Assembly: GCF_900098745.1 (NCBI RefSeq) | Contig: NZ_FQTT01000015.1 | Span: forward strand, 62,001-126,000 | From: Actinomyces glycerinitolerans | GTDB taxonomy: Bacteria; Actinomycetota; Actinomycetes; Actinomycetales; Actinomycetaceae | Reading direction: 5' to 3' | Length of the DNA: 64,000 nucleotides | Part shown: positions 46,334 to 55,717 of the stretch, one piece after another | Layout: each line of letters begins with the position of its first letter | Position numbering within the stretch: the first letter of the stretch is position 1 | The notes under the pieces: model-generated | Told to the model about the DNA's origin: nothing | Database searches by the model: none | Seen by the model: the letters and a program-made list of their open reading frames with translations, nothing else | Made by a program: the position numbers and the translations under genes

Positions 46334-46942
46334 ATGGCTTACATCCTCGACAAGAAGATCGACCTCGATCGGGCCCGCCAGGAGGCGACCACGCTCGCGG
46401 ACAGCCTGGCGGCTCAGGCCGGCCGTGCCGCAGGCTGGGCGGCGCCTCGCGTCAACCGCGCCCGGGAGGAGTTCGCCAAGGCCGCCAAGGAGGCACAGTT
46501 GCGCGCGCAGCCGGTCGTCGAGGAGGCGCGCACCCGGGTGGTGGAGGAATATGTTCCCGCCGCCCAGCGCGCCGCCGAGGGCGCTCGCGTGCGGGTGATC
46601 GAGGAGTACGTTCCCGCCGCCCAGCGTGCCGCCCTAGCCGCCCAGGAGGCCGCCAACACCGAGGGCACGCTGACCGAGCGTGCCCAGCGCATCGCCGTCG
46701 CCGCCAAGGAAGCGGCGCTGACACCGGAGGTACCAGTGAAGAAGAAGCACCCCGTTCTCAAGACGTTCTGCTGGCTCGCCGTCGCCGGCTGCGCCGCCGG
46801 CGCCGCCTACGTGGTCTGGCGCCGCAGTCAGCCCGTGGAAGACCCCTGGGCCGAGGAGTACTGGGCCGATTCCACCGACGAGTCGACCCCCGCGGCCGAG
46901 GAGAAGCCGTCCGAGGCGCCCGAGCCGCCCGCGGCCGAGTAG
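46334..46942 (+). CDS. membrane protein with helical repeat and acidic tail
   Basis: A 202-residue protein, not firmly recognised. An Ala/Glu/Arg-rich helical first half holds an internal repeat, VEEARTRVVEEYVPAAQRAA and GARVRVIEEYVPAAQRAALA. Then come KKKHPVLKTFCWLAVAGCAA with one membrane helix and a Pro/Glu/Ala acidic tail. Similar layout is seen in streptomycete DUF5324 proteins, but this is only a resemblance. ATG 46334 has AGGGAG at 7 bases. Followed by a strong hairpin terminator. Confidence 0.75.
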   Translation: MAYILDKKIDLDRARQEATTLADSLAAQAGRAAGWAAPRVNRAREEFAKAAKEAQLRAQPVVEEARTRVVEEYVPAAQRAAEGARVRVIEEYVPAAQRAALAAQEAANTEGTLTERAQRIAVAAKEAALTPEVPVKKKHPVLKTFCWLAVAGCAAGAAYVVWRRSQPVEDPWAEEYWADSTDESTPAAEEKPSEAPEPPAAE

Positions 46943-47018
46943 CGCGTCGGCCCCGGGTCGGCGGAATTGAGTCCCCGATCCGCGCGCCATCGCCGTGCAT
47001 CGGCGCCGTCCGCAGCCT

Positions 47019-47065
47019 CACGACGGCGTCCCCCCGCCACGTCCTGGCGGGTGGGCGCCGTCGTG
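47019..47065. terminator. hairpin terminator
   Basis: CACGACGGCG (47019-47028) faces CGCCGTCGTG (47056-47065) with an inner stem CCGCCA/TGGCGG. It lies after the 46334 gene and before the aldo/keto reductase. Confidence 0.7.
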
Positions 47066-47164
47066 CGTCCGGATCGACCCGCCCTCCTACGCCGTGGCCT
47101 CGGTCCTGCAGGTCCGCCACCGGGGGTGTAGCCGTGCTCACGCCGGCGTCGCTAGGCTGACAGC

Positions 47165-48025
47165 ATGAGCACCGCCCTTCCCGCAAAGGCTCTGACGCTC
47201 CGCCAGGGCACGTCTGGAACCGAACCCGTCGCCATCCCGCAGCTCGGATTCGGCACCTACAAGGTCACCGGTCCCGACGCCGAGCGTGCCGTCACCGCCG
47301 CCCTCGCGGTCGGCTACCGGCATATCGACACCGCCCAGATGTACGGCAACGAGGCCGGCGTCGGCCGGGCCCTGGCGGCCTCCGGCATTCCGCGCGAACA
47401 GCTGTGGATCACCTCAAAGCTCAACAACCCCAACCACCGGCGTGACGACGCCCTGCGCAGCTTTGACGCCACCATGGCGGACCTGGGCCTGGACGTGTTG
47501 GACCTGTTCCTGGTGCACTGGCCGCTGGCCGCCTCACCCGGCATCGACCTGGTGGACACCTGGCGCACCATGATTGAGATCCTCAACTCCGGGCGTGTGC
47601 GCGCCATCGGCGTATCCAACTACCAGCCCGAGCACCTGCACACCATCATCGACGCCACCGGAGTCACTCCCGCCGTCAACCAGATCGAACTGCACCCCTA
47701 CCTGAACCAGACCGAGTTGCGCGCCGTCGACGACGAACTCGGCATCATCACCGAATCCTGGTCACCGTTGGGCCGCGGTCGGGTACTGGATGACCCCGAG
47801 CTGGCGCGCCTCGCCGCCGAAATGGACGTCACCCCCGCCCAGGTCATCATCCGCTGGCACCTGCAGCACGGACTGGTGGTCATCCCCAAGACCACGCATC
47901 CCGAGCGCATGCGCGCCAACGCCGACGTATTCGGCTTTGAGCTCACCGACGCACAGATGGCCGCCGTCGACGCCCTGGACCGTGGCCTGCGTACCGGCTC
48001 CCACCCGGACCGGGTGCAGATCTGA
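47165..48025 (+). CDS. aldo/keto reductase
   Basis: A 286-residue NADPH-dependent reductase with the AKR signature GYRHIDTAQMYGNEAGVGRA (Asp and Tyr of the tetrad), lysine in ITSKLNNPNH, histidine in LFLVHWPLAA and the C-terminal cofactor loop HGLVVIPKTTHPERMRANAD. It resembles 2,5-diketo-gluconate-reductase-type enzymes of actinobacteria; substrate not known. ATG 47165. Monocistronic between two intergenic gaps. Confidence 0.93.
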   Translation: MSTALPAKALTLRQGTSGTEPVAIPQLGFGTYKVTGPDAERAVTAALAVGYRHIDTAQMYGNEAGVGRALAASGIPREQLWITSKLNNPNHRRDDALRSFDATMADLGLDVLDLFLVHWPLAASPGIDLVDTWRTMIEILNSGRVRAIGVSNYQPEHLHTIIDATGVTPAVNQIELHPYLNQTELRAVDDELGIITESWSPLGRGRVLDDPELARLAAEMDVTPAQVIIRWHLQHGLVVIPKTTHPERMRANADVFGFELTDAQMAAVDALDRGLRTGSHPDRVQI

Positions 48026-48159
48026 CCCGTTGAGTCGGCCGCGGTTCCACCCGCCGCGCAGATCAGCCGGCGTGTGATCGGCAATCGCTTAGGCTAGGGT
48101 CCAGCAAGCTTGAAGTCGCGGGCCGCCGTCGTGGCCCGGTGACCAGTGAGGAGATGCGC

Positions 48160-48612
48160 GTGGCGCGGACGCAGAACCAGACGGACCAGGGCTCCGGGAA
48201 AGCCGCCGACAAGGGCGACGTCAAGGCCAAAACCAAGGCCGGGTCGAAGCTCAAGCCGCGGGGTAGGGCCGGCGACGCCAAGCACCCCCGCCCGGAGCGT
48301 TCCGGCAACCCGGCCAAGCGCGCCGCCGCGGAGCGGGCCCGCATGGAGGAGTCCCGGGCCGCCGCCAACCGGGTCTCCCGCGTGCCCCGGAAGGTCAAGG
48401 AGACGGGCTCGCCCCGCTGGTACGCGCCGATGATGGTCACGTTCCTGGTGGTCGGTCTGCTGTGGGTGGTGATCACCTACCTGTTCAAGGGTGCCTATCC
48501 GCTGCCGTACTTCGTGGAGAACCACGCCAGCGACTGGCTGGTGAACGGCAACCTGTACCTCGGCTTCGCCATCATGCTGGTCGGCTTCCTCGGCCTGCTG
48601 CGCTGGAAGTAA
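48160..48612 (+). CDS. crgA: cell division protein CrgA
   Basis: A 150-residue protein with a highly charged N-tail and the conserved CrgA end: GSPRWYAPMMVTFLVVGLLW, VVITYLFKGAYPLPYFVENH and NLYLGFAIMLVGFLGLLRWK, two membrane helices. CrgA links FtsZ-level division and PBPs in actinobacteria. GTG 48160 has GAGGAG at six bases. It lies next to the sortase gene and near the pknA/pknB operon as in Mycobacterium (Rv0011c). Confidence 0.93.
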   Translation: MARTQNQTDQGSGKAADKGDVKAKTKAGSKLKPRGRAGDAKHPRPERSGNPAKRAAAERARMEESRAAANRVSRVPRKVKETGSPRWYAPMMVTFLVVGLLWVVITYLFKGAYPLPYFVENHASDWLVNGNLYLGFAIMLVGFLGLLRWK

Positions 48613-48621
48613 CGGAGCATC

Positions 48622-49380
48622 ATGACGGCGAGGCACAGGCGGCACGCCCGGCGGCGACGGAGCGTAGTCAACTCGCTCCTACTCGGGCTCGGGGAACTGC
48701 TGATCACCGCCGGTTTGGTGGTCGCGCTGTTCCTGGTGTGGCAGCTGTGGTGGACCGGCCTGGATGCCACCGCGAAGGCCGACGCCGTCGCCGCCGACTT
48801 CACCCAGACCCAGGTCGAGTCGCCGAACGTGGAGGGCACCCGCCACTACGACGACCCACCCGAGGTGGCACCCGTCGGCTACGGGGAGGTGATCGGCATG
48901 CTGGTTGTCCCCAAGTGGTACGGCATCACGAACAACAACATGCCGATCCTGGAGGGCATCGGCGCCGACGTGCTCGACCAGGCCGCCGCCGGTCACTATC
49001 CCGACACCCAGCAGCTGGGCGCCGTCGGCAACTTCGCCATCGCCGGCCACCGCCGCACCAACGGCAATTCGTTCCGTCGCATCGACCTGCTGGAGGAGGG
49101 CGACGAGATCATCGTCGCCACCAGGGACACCTGGTACGTGTACACGGTCACCAGTCATGAGATCGTCGAGCCGACCGACGTGGACGTCATCGCGCCGGTG
49201 CCCGGCCAGCCCGGCGAGGCTCCCACCGAGCGCATGCTGACCATGACCACCTGCCACTCCCTGACCGTCGGCGAGTGGGGCAACGACCACCGCTGGGTCA
49301 CCCACGCCAAGTTCGAGTATTGGATGGAACGCTCCGAGGGCCGTCCGGCCTCAGTGCTGAACGACGAGGGGGTCAACTGA
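48622..49380 (+). CDS. srtE: class E sortase
   Basis: Cysteine transpeptidase that anchors surface proteins or acts on the cell wall. The 252-residue protein has one N-terminal membrane helix (LLITAGLVVALFLVWQLWW) and the sortase triad His143 (AIAGHRRTNG), Cys211 (LTMTTCHSL) and Arg224 (NDHRWVTHAK). TTCHS with a Tyr/His-rich site is the SrtE type common in actinobacteria near pknB. Start ATG 48622 is nine bases after crgA. Stop overlaps the next small gene (TGATG). Confidence 0.92.
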   Translation: MTARHRRHARRRRSVVNSLLLGLGELLITAGLVVALFLVWQLWWTGLDATAKADAVAADFTQTQVESPNVEGTRHYDDPPEVAPVGYGEVIGMLVVPKWYGITNNNMPILEGIGADVLDQAAAGHYPDTQQLGAVGNFAIAGHRRTNGNSFRRIDLLEEGDEIIVATRDTWYVYTVTSHEIVEPTDVDVIAPVPGQPGEAPTERMLTMTTCHSLTVGEWGNDHRWVTHAKFEYWMERSEGRPASVLNDEGVN

Positions 49381-49535
49381 TGTACGGGTGGATCTGGCGC
49401 CACCTGCCCGGGCCGACATGGCTGCGCGCCCTCGAGGCGCTCATCCTCGCGGCGGCCGTGGTGCTGTTCCTGTTCGAGGTCGTCTTCCCCTGGGCCAACG
49501 AGGTCTGGAACCTGTCCGGCGAGGCGACCGTCTAA
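49380..49535 (+). CDS. small single-helix membrane protein downstream of sortase
   Basis: A 51-residue protein, MYGWIWRHLPGPTWLRALEA then LILAAAVVLFLFEVVFPWAN. One membrane helix with Trp-rich ends. It overlaps the sortase stop by one base and is thus coupled. Small proteins of this form follow srtE in many actinobacteria; function unknown. It ends 56 bases before the convergent pknB stop. Confidence 0.75.
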   Translation: MYGWIWRHLPGPTWLRALEALILAAAVVLFLFEVVFPWANEVWNLSGEATV

Positions 49536-49591
49536 CCGAACGTCTACGGCTGCGACGGCGACCGCGCTCGCCGGCGGCTCGGGCCTGGGCT

Positions 49592-51418
49592 CTAGCCGTT
49601 GTCGCCGGCAGTGTCGTTGGTGGTCGGTTCGGCGGCCGGTGTCACGGTGTCCGAAGTCGGCTCGGGAGTGGCCGTGGCCGGAGCCTTGTACGTGTAGTGA
49701 GTAATGGTGAGTGTCACCGAGCTGTTCGCGTCCACGCTGTTGCCCTCGCTCGGGTCCACTGCGGTGACAATGTACTGATCGTCCTTGCTCTCGTCGTCGG
49801 TGGTTCCCTCCACCGTGGAGCTGTTGTAGGTCAGTCCCGCCGCCGTGATCGCGGACTGCGCCTCGTCCTGGGTCATGCCGATAACGTTCGGCACCGTGGT
49901 CTTACCGGAGGACACCACCAGGGATACCGACGAGCCGCGCTCAACCGAGGTGCCTGCCACCGGGTCGGTGCGGATGACCGCGCCGGAGGCGACCTCGGTG
50001 GAGTCCTCGGTGGTCACGTCGCCCACGCTCAGGCCCGCGTTGGTGATCGCCGTGCGCGCGTCGGCCTGGGATTGGCCGGACACGTCGGGCACGCTCACCA
50101 TGGCCGAGCCGGAGGAGAAGTGCACGGTGACCGTCGACCCCAGCAGCACCGAGGTGCCCTCGCCCGGGTCGCTGGAGACCGCCAGGCCCGCGTCGATCGT
50201 GTCGGAGTTGACGTCGTCGCCCTTCTCGTAAACCAGGCCCAGGTTCTCGATGGCCGACTGGGCATCGGACTCGCTCATGCCGGACACACTCGGCACGGCC
50301 ACGGCCGTGGCGGACGGCGTCGGCGTCGGTTCGGGACCGCGGCCCAGAACCCCGGAGGCGTACAGGCCCAGCAGCGTGCCCAGGGCGATCAGGGCCACCA
50401 GCACGAGCGCCCACACCCACCAGCGACGGCGCGTCTGCTCCTCCTCCTCCGCGGGCGTCTGCTCCTGCGGGGAGGGGGCGGCCGCGGCGGCCTCGGCCTC
50501 CTGCGGGAGCACGGTGGTGGCCGCCCAGGAGTCGGTGGCGGGTGCGGCCACATCCAGGCCGCGCGCGGCCGCCAGCAGGTCCGCCCGCATATGGGCGGCA
50601 TCCTGGTAGCGGTCATCCCGATTCTTGGCCAGGGCCTTGAGCACCACCCGGTCCAGGGACTCGGGGATGTCGGCCGCGATCGACGACGGCGGCTTGGGGA
50701 TCTCCCGCACGTGCTGGTAGGCGATCGCCACCGCGGAGTCGCCGGTGAACGGCGGCTGGCCGGTCAGCAGCTCGTACAGCAGGCAGCCGGTGGAGTACAG
50801 GTCGCTGCGGGCGTCAACCACCTCGCCGCGGGCCTGCTCGGGGGACAGGTACTGGGCGGTGCCGACCACGGCGTGCGTCTGGGTGACGGTGGCGGCGGAG
50901 TCCTCCACTGCGCGGGCGATGCCGAAGTCCATGACCTTCACGGCGCCGGCCTGGGTCAGCATGATGTTGCCGGGCTTGATGTCGCGGTGCACGATGCCGG
51001 CCCGGTGGGAGTACTCCAGGGCATCCAGCACGCCGGTGGTGATCTCCACGGCCTCGGAGATGGGTACGGCCTCGCCCTCGCCCAGCAGTTCGCGCACCGT
51101 GTGCCCCTCCACGTACTCCATGACGATGAAGGGGACCGCGCGGCGGGTGCCGTCGGGCTGGGTCAGTTCCTCCTCACCGGAGTCGTACACGGCCACGATC
51201 GCCGGGTGGTTCAGCGCGGCCGCCGACGTCGCCTCCCGGCGGAAGCGCGCCTGGAAGGTCGGGTCACCGGCGATGTCCGAGCGCAGCAGCTTGATGGCGA
51301 CGATTCGGCTCAGGCGGGTGTCGTAGCCGAGGTGGACCTCGGCCATGCCGCCGCGGCCGATGAGCTCGCGGAGCTCATAACGTCCGGCAAGCATCTGCTG
51401 AGGGGACTGAATCGTCAC
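49592..51418 (-). CDS. pknB: Ser/Thr protein kinase PknB with three PASTA domains
   Basis: Receptor kinase that senses peptidoglycan fragments. The 608-residue protein has kinase residues Lys43 (IVAIKLLRS) and Asp146 (GIVHRDIKPGNIML), DFG in KVMDFGIARAVED and an activation loop with THAVVGTAQYLSPEQARG. A membrane helix near 340 leads to three PASTA repeats (VPSVSGMSESDAQSAIENLG, VPDVSGQSQADARTAITNAG, VPNVIGMTQDEAQSAITAAG). Mycobacterial PknB has four. A Thr/Pro/Glu tail ends it. GTG 51418 overlaps the pknA stop. It is last in the fhaA-to-pknB operon. Confidence 0.96.
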   Translation of the reverse strand: MTIQSPQQMLAGRYELRELIGRGGMAEVHLGYDTRLSRIVAIKLLRSDIAGDPTFQARFRREATSAAALNHPAIVAVYDSGEEELTQPDGTRRAVPFIVMEYVEGHTVRELLGEGEAVPISEAVEITTGVLDALEYSHRAGIVHRDIKPGNIMLTQAGAVKVMDFGIARAVEDSAATVTQTHAVVGTAQYLSPEQARGEVVDARSDLYSTGCLLYELLTGQPPFTGDSAVAIAYQHVREIPKPPSSIAADIPESLDRVVLKALAKNRDDRYQDAAHMRADLLAAARGLDVAAPATDSWAATTVLPQEAEAAAAAPSPQEQTPAEEEEQTRRRWWVWALVLVALIALGTLLGLYASGVLGRGPEPTPTPSATAVAVPSVSGMSESDAQSAIENLGLVYEKGDDVNSDTIDAGLAVSSDPGEGTSVLLGSTVTVHFSSGSAMVSVPDVSGQSQADARTAITNAGLSVGDVTTEDSTEVASGAVIRTDPVAGTSVERGSSVSLVVSSGKTTVPNVIGMTQDEAQSAITAAGLTYNSSTVEGTTDDESKDDQYIVTAVDPSEGNSVDANSSVTLTITHYTYKAPATATPEPTSDTVTPAAEPTTNDTAGDNG

Positions 51419-52701
51419 AGTGCCTCCTTTGAAGAGGTGGTGGACACGACCGCATGATCACGGGAGGCGCCCGAGTGCGCTGAAGCAAGGGTACCTGCCG
51501 CCACCAGCAGCATGAGCAGGATCAGGATGGTGACCACGATGCGGATGGTGCCGGCCGGCAGGCCGAAGCGCTCGCGGCCCGAGGCATGCCGGGTCGACGC
51601 CGTCGCCGGGCTTGAGGCGTTGGCGACGGCGGTGCGGGTGCGGTCTGCGGCCGGGATGGTGCGGGTGGTGGGGGTGGATGACTGGGGGGAGGCGGCGAGG
51701 GCGGTCGCAGCCGCCGGCGCCGCGGTGCGGGCGGGTGCCGCGTCGGCCGGCTGCGCGGATGTGGCCCCGGCGGCGTCCACCGCCCGGGAGTCGACGTCCG
51801 TCGCAACCGCTGAAACCGCGGCGGCGATGCGGCCGGTCGCGGTCCAGGTGGGCGCCTCGCGCGGGTCCCAGGACTCCGCGGGAAGGTTGATCACGATCCG
51901 GTCCAGGCGGCGGGCCAGTTCGCGGGCCGAACGGGGGCGGTCTGCCGGCTTCTTGGCCAGCAGCTCCATCACCACCTCGCGCACCTCTGCCGGCAGGTGG
52001 TCGGGCAGCGGCGGCACCGGCTGGTTGACGTGGGCGAAGGCTATGTCCACCTGCGTGGAGCCGGTGAAGGGGCGGTGCCCGGCCAGGGCCTCGTAGGCGA
52101 TGACCCCCAGCGCGTACAGGTCCCCGGAGGGGGTGGCCATGTTGCCCATGGCCTGCTCTGGGGCCAGGTACTGGGCGGTGCCCATGACCATGCCGGTGGC
52201 GGTCATGGGGCGCTGATTGACGCCCATGGAGATGCCGAAGTCGGTGAGCTTGGCCAGTCCCTCCCGGTTGATCAGGATGTTGGAGGGCTTGACGTCGCGG
52301 TGCACCACGCCGGAGTCGTGCACCACCTGCAGGGCGCGGGCGACCTGCGCCAGGATCGGCAGGATTTCCTCCGGCGGCATGGCGCCCCGTTCGGCCAGGA
52401 TATCCGACAGGGCGCGTCCCTGCACCAGCTCCATGACGATCCAGCCGGAGCCGTGCCGCTCCCCGGAGTCCAGCACCACCGCCAGGTTCGGGTGGCGTAG
52501 GCCGCGAGAGTTGGCGGCCTCGGCGCGCAGGCGGGACAGGAAGATCTCATCCCCGGCCAGTTCCGGGCGCAGGATCTTCGCGGCCACCGCCCGACCGGAA
52601 CGCAGGTCGGTGGCGCGCCACACCTCGCCCATGCCGCCCAGGGCGATGCGCTCAACCAACTGGTAGCGGCCCTGCAGCTCTAGGCCGGGTTCGGGTTTCA
52701 C
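51415..52701 (-). CDS. pknA: Ser/Thr protein kinase PknA-like
   Basis: A 428-residue kinase acting with PknB in growth control. Kinase residues are Lys42 (RAVAAKILRP) and Asp136 (GVVHRDVKPSNILINREG), DFG in KLTDFGISMGVNQ and MVMGTAQYLAPEQAMG. After an Ala/Thr/Ser-rich linker there is one membrane helix near the C-terminus (TIRIVVTILILLMLLVAAGT) and only a short outer tail, so no sensor domain. GTG 52701 overlaps the pbpA stop. Operon order matches Mycobacterium (pstP-rodA-pbpA-pknA-pknB). Confidence 0.95.
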   Translation of the reverse strand: MKPEPGLELQGRYQLVERIALGGMGEVWRATDLRSGRAVAAKILRPELAGDEIFLSRLRAEAANSRGLRHPNLAVVLDSGERHGSGWIVMELVQGRALSDILAERGAMPPEEILPILAQVARALQVVHDSGVVHRDVKPSNILINREGLAKLTDFGISMGVNQRPMTATGMVMGTAQYLAPEQAMGNMATPSGDLYALGVIAYEALAGHRPFTGSTQVDIAFAHVNQPVPPLPDHLPAEVREVVMELLAKKPADRPRSARELARRLDRIVINLPAESWDPREAPTWTATGRIAAAVSAVATDVDSRAVDAAGATSAQPADAAPARTAAPAAATALAASPQSSTPTTRTIPAADRTRTAVANASSPATASTRHASGRERFGLPAGTIRIVVTILILLMLLVAAGTLASAHSGASRDHAVVSTTSSKEAL

Positions 52702-54191
52702 TGGTCCACCGCCGCGTCGATCACGGAGGCGGCGATCGGGCCGGCGACCGAACCGCCGGTGCCGGTGGTGGCGGTCTGCTCACCGCCGTCGAGCACGACG
52801 GCGACGGCGACGGTGGGATCGGCGATGTCCGTGCCGGCGAAGCCGACGAACCAGGTGACCGGGCCGCCCTCGGCCGATCCCGTCTCGGCGGTGCCGGTCT
52901 TTCCGGCCACCGTCACGCCGGCAACCTGCGCGGTGGTGCCGGTGCCGTCGGTGACCGCCTGCTGCATCAGCTCCGACAGGGTCTGCGCCGTGGAGGAGTC
53001 GATCGGTGTGCGGGCCACCTTCGGCGTGGCGGTAGACACGACCGACAGGTCGGAGTCGAGCGTTTGAGCGATCAGGTAGGGGGTCATCTGGTCGCCGCCG
53101 TTGGCGATGGTGGCGGCCACCGTCGCCATCATCAGCGGCGTGACCCGCACGGAGGCCTGCCCGATGCCGGCCATGGCGGTCTGTGCCTGCGAGTCGTTGG
53201 CCGGGTAGGTGGACGGGGTGACCGTCAGCGGTATGTCCAGGTCCTCGCCGAAGCCCCAGTTGGCGGCCTCCGTGGCGAGCTCGTCGTCGCCCACATCCAT
53301 GGCCAACTGGGCGAAGGGAGTGTTGCAGGACTGGGCGAATGCCTCGGCCAGGGTGACGGTGCCGTTGCCACAGGACTCGCCGGCGTAGTTGGACAGGGCG
53401 TGGTTGGTGCCCGGCAGGGTGAGGGTGTCCGGCGCGTCCATCTCCGTATCCGCGCTCGCCTCCCCGGTGCGCAGCGCGGCGGCGGTGGTCAGGATCTTGA
53501 AGGTGGATCCCGGCGGGTACAGGTCCCCACCGATGGCCCGGTTGACCAACGGTTTGGCGGGGTCATCGTTCAGGGACTCCCAGGCCGACTGGACGGTGTC
53601 GGAGTCGTGGGCGGCCAGCAGGTTGGGATCGTAGGAGGGGGAGGAGACCAGGGCCAGGATCGCGCCGGTGGACGGGTCCAGGGCCACCACGGCGCCCCGC
53701 CTGCCGCCCAGCGCATCCCAGGCGGCCTGCTGCACTTGCGGGTCGATGGTCAGCTTGATGGCGCCGCCCTGTTGGGTCTCCCCGGTCACCAGGGACTTGA
53801 TGCGGCTGGAGAACAGGGAGGGGTCCTCCCCGTTGAGCACCGAGTTCGCGGTCAGCTCCAGCCCGGTCATGGAGGAGAAGGAGGTGGAGAAGTAGCCGGT
53901 CAGCGGGGCGTACAACTGCCCGCCCGGGTACGTGCGCTGGTAGGTGTAGGCGTCGTCGGAGGGTTCGGAGTCGGCGATCACGGTGTCGCCGGCCAGGATT
54001 TGGCCCCGGTCGGTGCCGAACTGGGCGTAGACCATGCGGGCGTTGCGCGAGTCCGTGGTTAGTGTGCCCTGCTGGGAGGAGGACTCCCACAGGGCCGGCC
54101 GGTTCAGTCCCTGCACGCTGGTCAGGGAGGCTGCCAGGGCCAGCACCATGACCAGCACCAGCACGGTGACCTGGCGGATCTGCCGGTTCAT
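52698..54191 (-). CDS. pbpA: penicillin-binding transpeptidase PbpA
   Basis: Class B penicillin-binding protein for cell elongation or division. The 497-residue protein starts MNRQIRQVTVLVLVMVLALA, one membrane anchor, then the transpeptidase motifs SxxK (YPPGSTFK, Ser229-Lys232), SxN (QSCN, Ser288-Asn290) and KTGT (VAGKTGTAETG). ATG 54191 overlaps the rodA stop. Pairing with a RodA/FtsW protein forms a glycan synthase plus crosslinker unit. Confidence 0.96.
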   Translation of the reverse strand: MNRQIRQVTVLVLVMVLALAASLTSVQGLNRPALWESSSQQGTLTTDSRNARMVYAQFGTDRGQILAGDTVIADSEPSDDAYTYQRTYPGGQLYAPLTGYFSTSFSSMTGLELTANSVLNGEDPSLFSSRIKSLVTGETQQGGAIKLTIDPQVQQAAWDALGGRRGAVVALDPSTGAILALVSSPSYDPNLLAAHDSDTVQSAWESLNDDPAKPLVNRAIGGDLYPPGSTFKILTTAAALRTGEASADTEMDAPDTLTLPGTNHALSNYAGESCGNGTVTLAEAFAQSCNTPFAQLAMDVGDDELATEAANWGFGEDLDIPLTVTPSTYPANDSQAQTAMAGIGQASVRVTPLMMATVAATIANGGDQMTPYLIAQTLDSDLSVVSTATPKVARTPIDSSTAQTLSELMQQAVTDGTGTTAQVAGVTVAGKTGTAETGSAEGGPVTWFVGFAGTDIADPTVAVAVVLDGGEQTATTGTGGSVAGPIAASVIDAAVDQ

Positions 54192-55717
54192 GTGTCACCC
54201 TCCTCATCCGCGGGACGGTGGGGAGCAAAGGCGGGCGGTTCGGCGTCGGCCCGCTCGGGGGCCGCCTCGGGTCGGGCCGGGGTGGGCGCGTCGTCGGCGT
54301 CCTGCACCTGCTTGCGCAGGGAGGCGGGCAGGTCGGCGGTGTCGATGATGCGGGGGGCGGCCGCGGCGGGGCGACGGGCGGCGTCGGACAGGCGCACCAG
54401 CAGCGCCAGAATGATCCAGTTGGCGATCAGCGAGGAGCCGCCGTAGGCGAGGAATGGGGTGGTCAGGCCGGTCAGCGGGATCAGCCGGGTGACTCCGCCG
54501 ACCACCACGAACACCTGCAGGGCGATGGTGAAGGACAGGGCGGTGGCCAGCAGCTTGCCGAAGCCGTCCCGCAGGGCCAGGGCGGTGCGCAGACCCCGCT
54601 GCACCAGGATCAGGTAGAGCATGAGGATGGCGAGTGTGCCCGTCAGTCCCAGTTCTTCACCCAGGGAGGCGACGATGAAGTCGGAGTTGGCGAAGGTGGT
54701 CAGGTTCGGATAGCCCTCACCCCAGCCGGTGCCCATCAACCCGCCGTAGGCCATGCCGAACAGGCCGGTCACCAGCTGCCAGGAACCGCCCGGCATCTCG
54801 TAGACGGACGGGTCCATGGCGTGCAGCCAGGCGGTGATGCGCTGCTGCACGTGGGCCAGGTGGGTGGCGGCGAACCAGGCGGCGGGCAGGAACAGGGCGG
54901 CGCCGATCACCAGCCAGCTGGGCCGGTCGGTGGCCACGTACAGGGTGACCACGAACAGGCCGAACAGCAGCACCGAGGAGCCCAGGTCCCGCTGCAGCAC
55001 CAGCACCAGGATGCTTACGCCCCACACCACCAGCAGGGGCGCCAGGTGCCGGGCGCGCGGCAGGTTCATTCCCAGCAGCCGCCGACCCGCCAGGGCCAGG
55101 TTGTCCCGGTTGGAGACCAGGTAGGAGGCGAAGAAGATCGCCAGCAGCACCTTGGTCAGCTCCGCCGGCTGGAAGGACATCGGTCCCAGGTGAATCCAGA
55201 TGCGGGCGCCGTTGACCTCCGTGCCCAGCCCGGGCACGAACGGCAGCACCAGGAAGCCCAGGCCGCCCCACATGGCCCAACTGTCCCAACGGCGCAGCAA
55301 CCGGTGGTCGCGCATCAACAGCACCAGGCAGAACAGGATCACCCCCAGGGCGGTCCATATCGCCTGCTTGGTGCCGTAGTCGTGAACCTGCCCGGTGCGC
55401 TCGTAGGACAGGTCCAGTCGGTGGATCATGGCCAGGCCGATGCCGTTGAGGGCGACCGCCGTCGGCAGGAGTACCGGGTCCGCCCACGGGGCGGTGCGGC
55501 GCACCCACAGGTGAACCACCAGGCACACCGCGGTCAGGGCCGCCGCCAGCCGCAGCGACTGGGCGGGGGATGCGCCGGTGCGGTTGAGGGTCGTCAGCAT
55601 GAAGGCGGTCAGGCCGATGACCAGGGCGATCAGCAGCAGGCCGGCCTCGGCCCAGCGGCCCGTGTGGCGCGACGACGCCGAGGCCGGAACCGATGCGGGA
55701 CGGGCGGGGGAGGTCAT
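54188..55717 (-). CDS. rodA: RodA/FtsW/SpoVE family peptidoglycan polymerase
   Basis: SEDS glycosyltransferase making glycan strands from lipid II. The 509-residue protein has about ten membrane helices. Recognisable SEDS segments are GARIWIHLGPMSFQPAELTK with the catalytic Asp region, AWFAATHLAHVQQRITAWLH and FVVVGGVTRLIPLTGLTTPF then LAYGGSSLIANW. A disordered C-tail (QVQDADDAPTPARPEAAPER) follows. ATG 55717 overlaps the pstP stop. RodA versus FtsW is decided by the pbpA/pstP context. Confidence 0.94.
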   Translation of the reverse strand: MTSPARPASVPASASSRHTGRWAEAGLLLIALVIGLTAFMLTTLNRTGASPAQSLRLAAALTAVCLVVHLWVRRTAPWADPVLLPTAVALNGIGLAMIHRLDLSYERTGQVHDYGTKQAIWTALGVILFCLVLLMRDHRLLRRWDSWAMWGGLGFLVLPFVPGLGTEVNGARIWIHLGPMSFQPAELTKVLLAIFFASYLVSNRDNLALAGRRLLGMNLPRARHLAPLLVVWGVSILVLVLQRDLGSSVLLFGLFVVTLYVATDRPSWLVIGAALFLPAAWFAATHLAHVQQRITAWLHAMDPSVYEMPGGSWQLVTGLFGMAYGGLMGTGWGEGYPNLTTFANSDFIVASLGEELGLTGTLAILMLYLILVQRGLRTALALRDGFGKLLATALSFTIALQVFVVVGGVTRLIPLTGLTTPFLAYGGSSLIANWIILALLVRLSDAARRPAAAAPRIIDTADLPASLRKQVQDADDAPTPARPEAAPERADAEPPAFAPHRPADEEGDT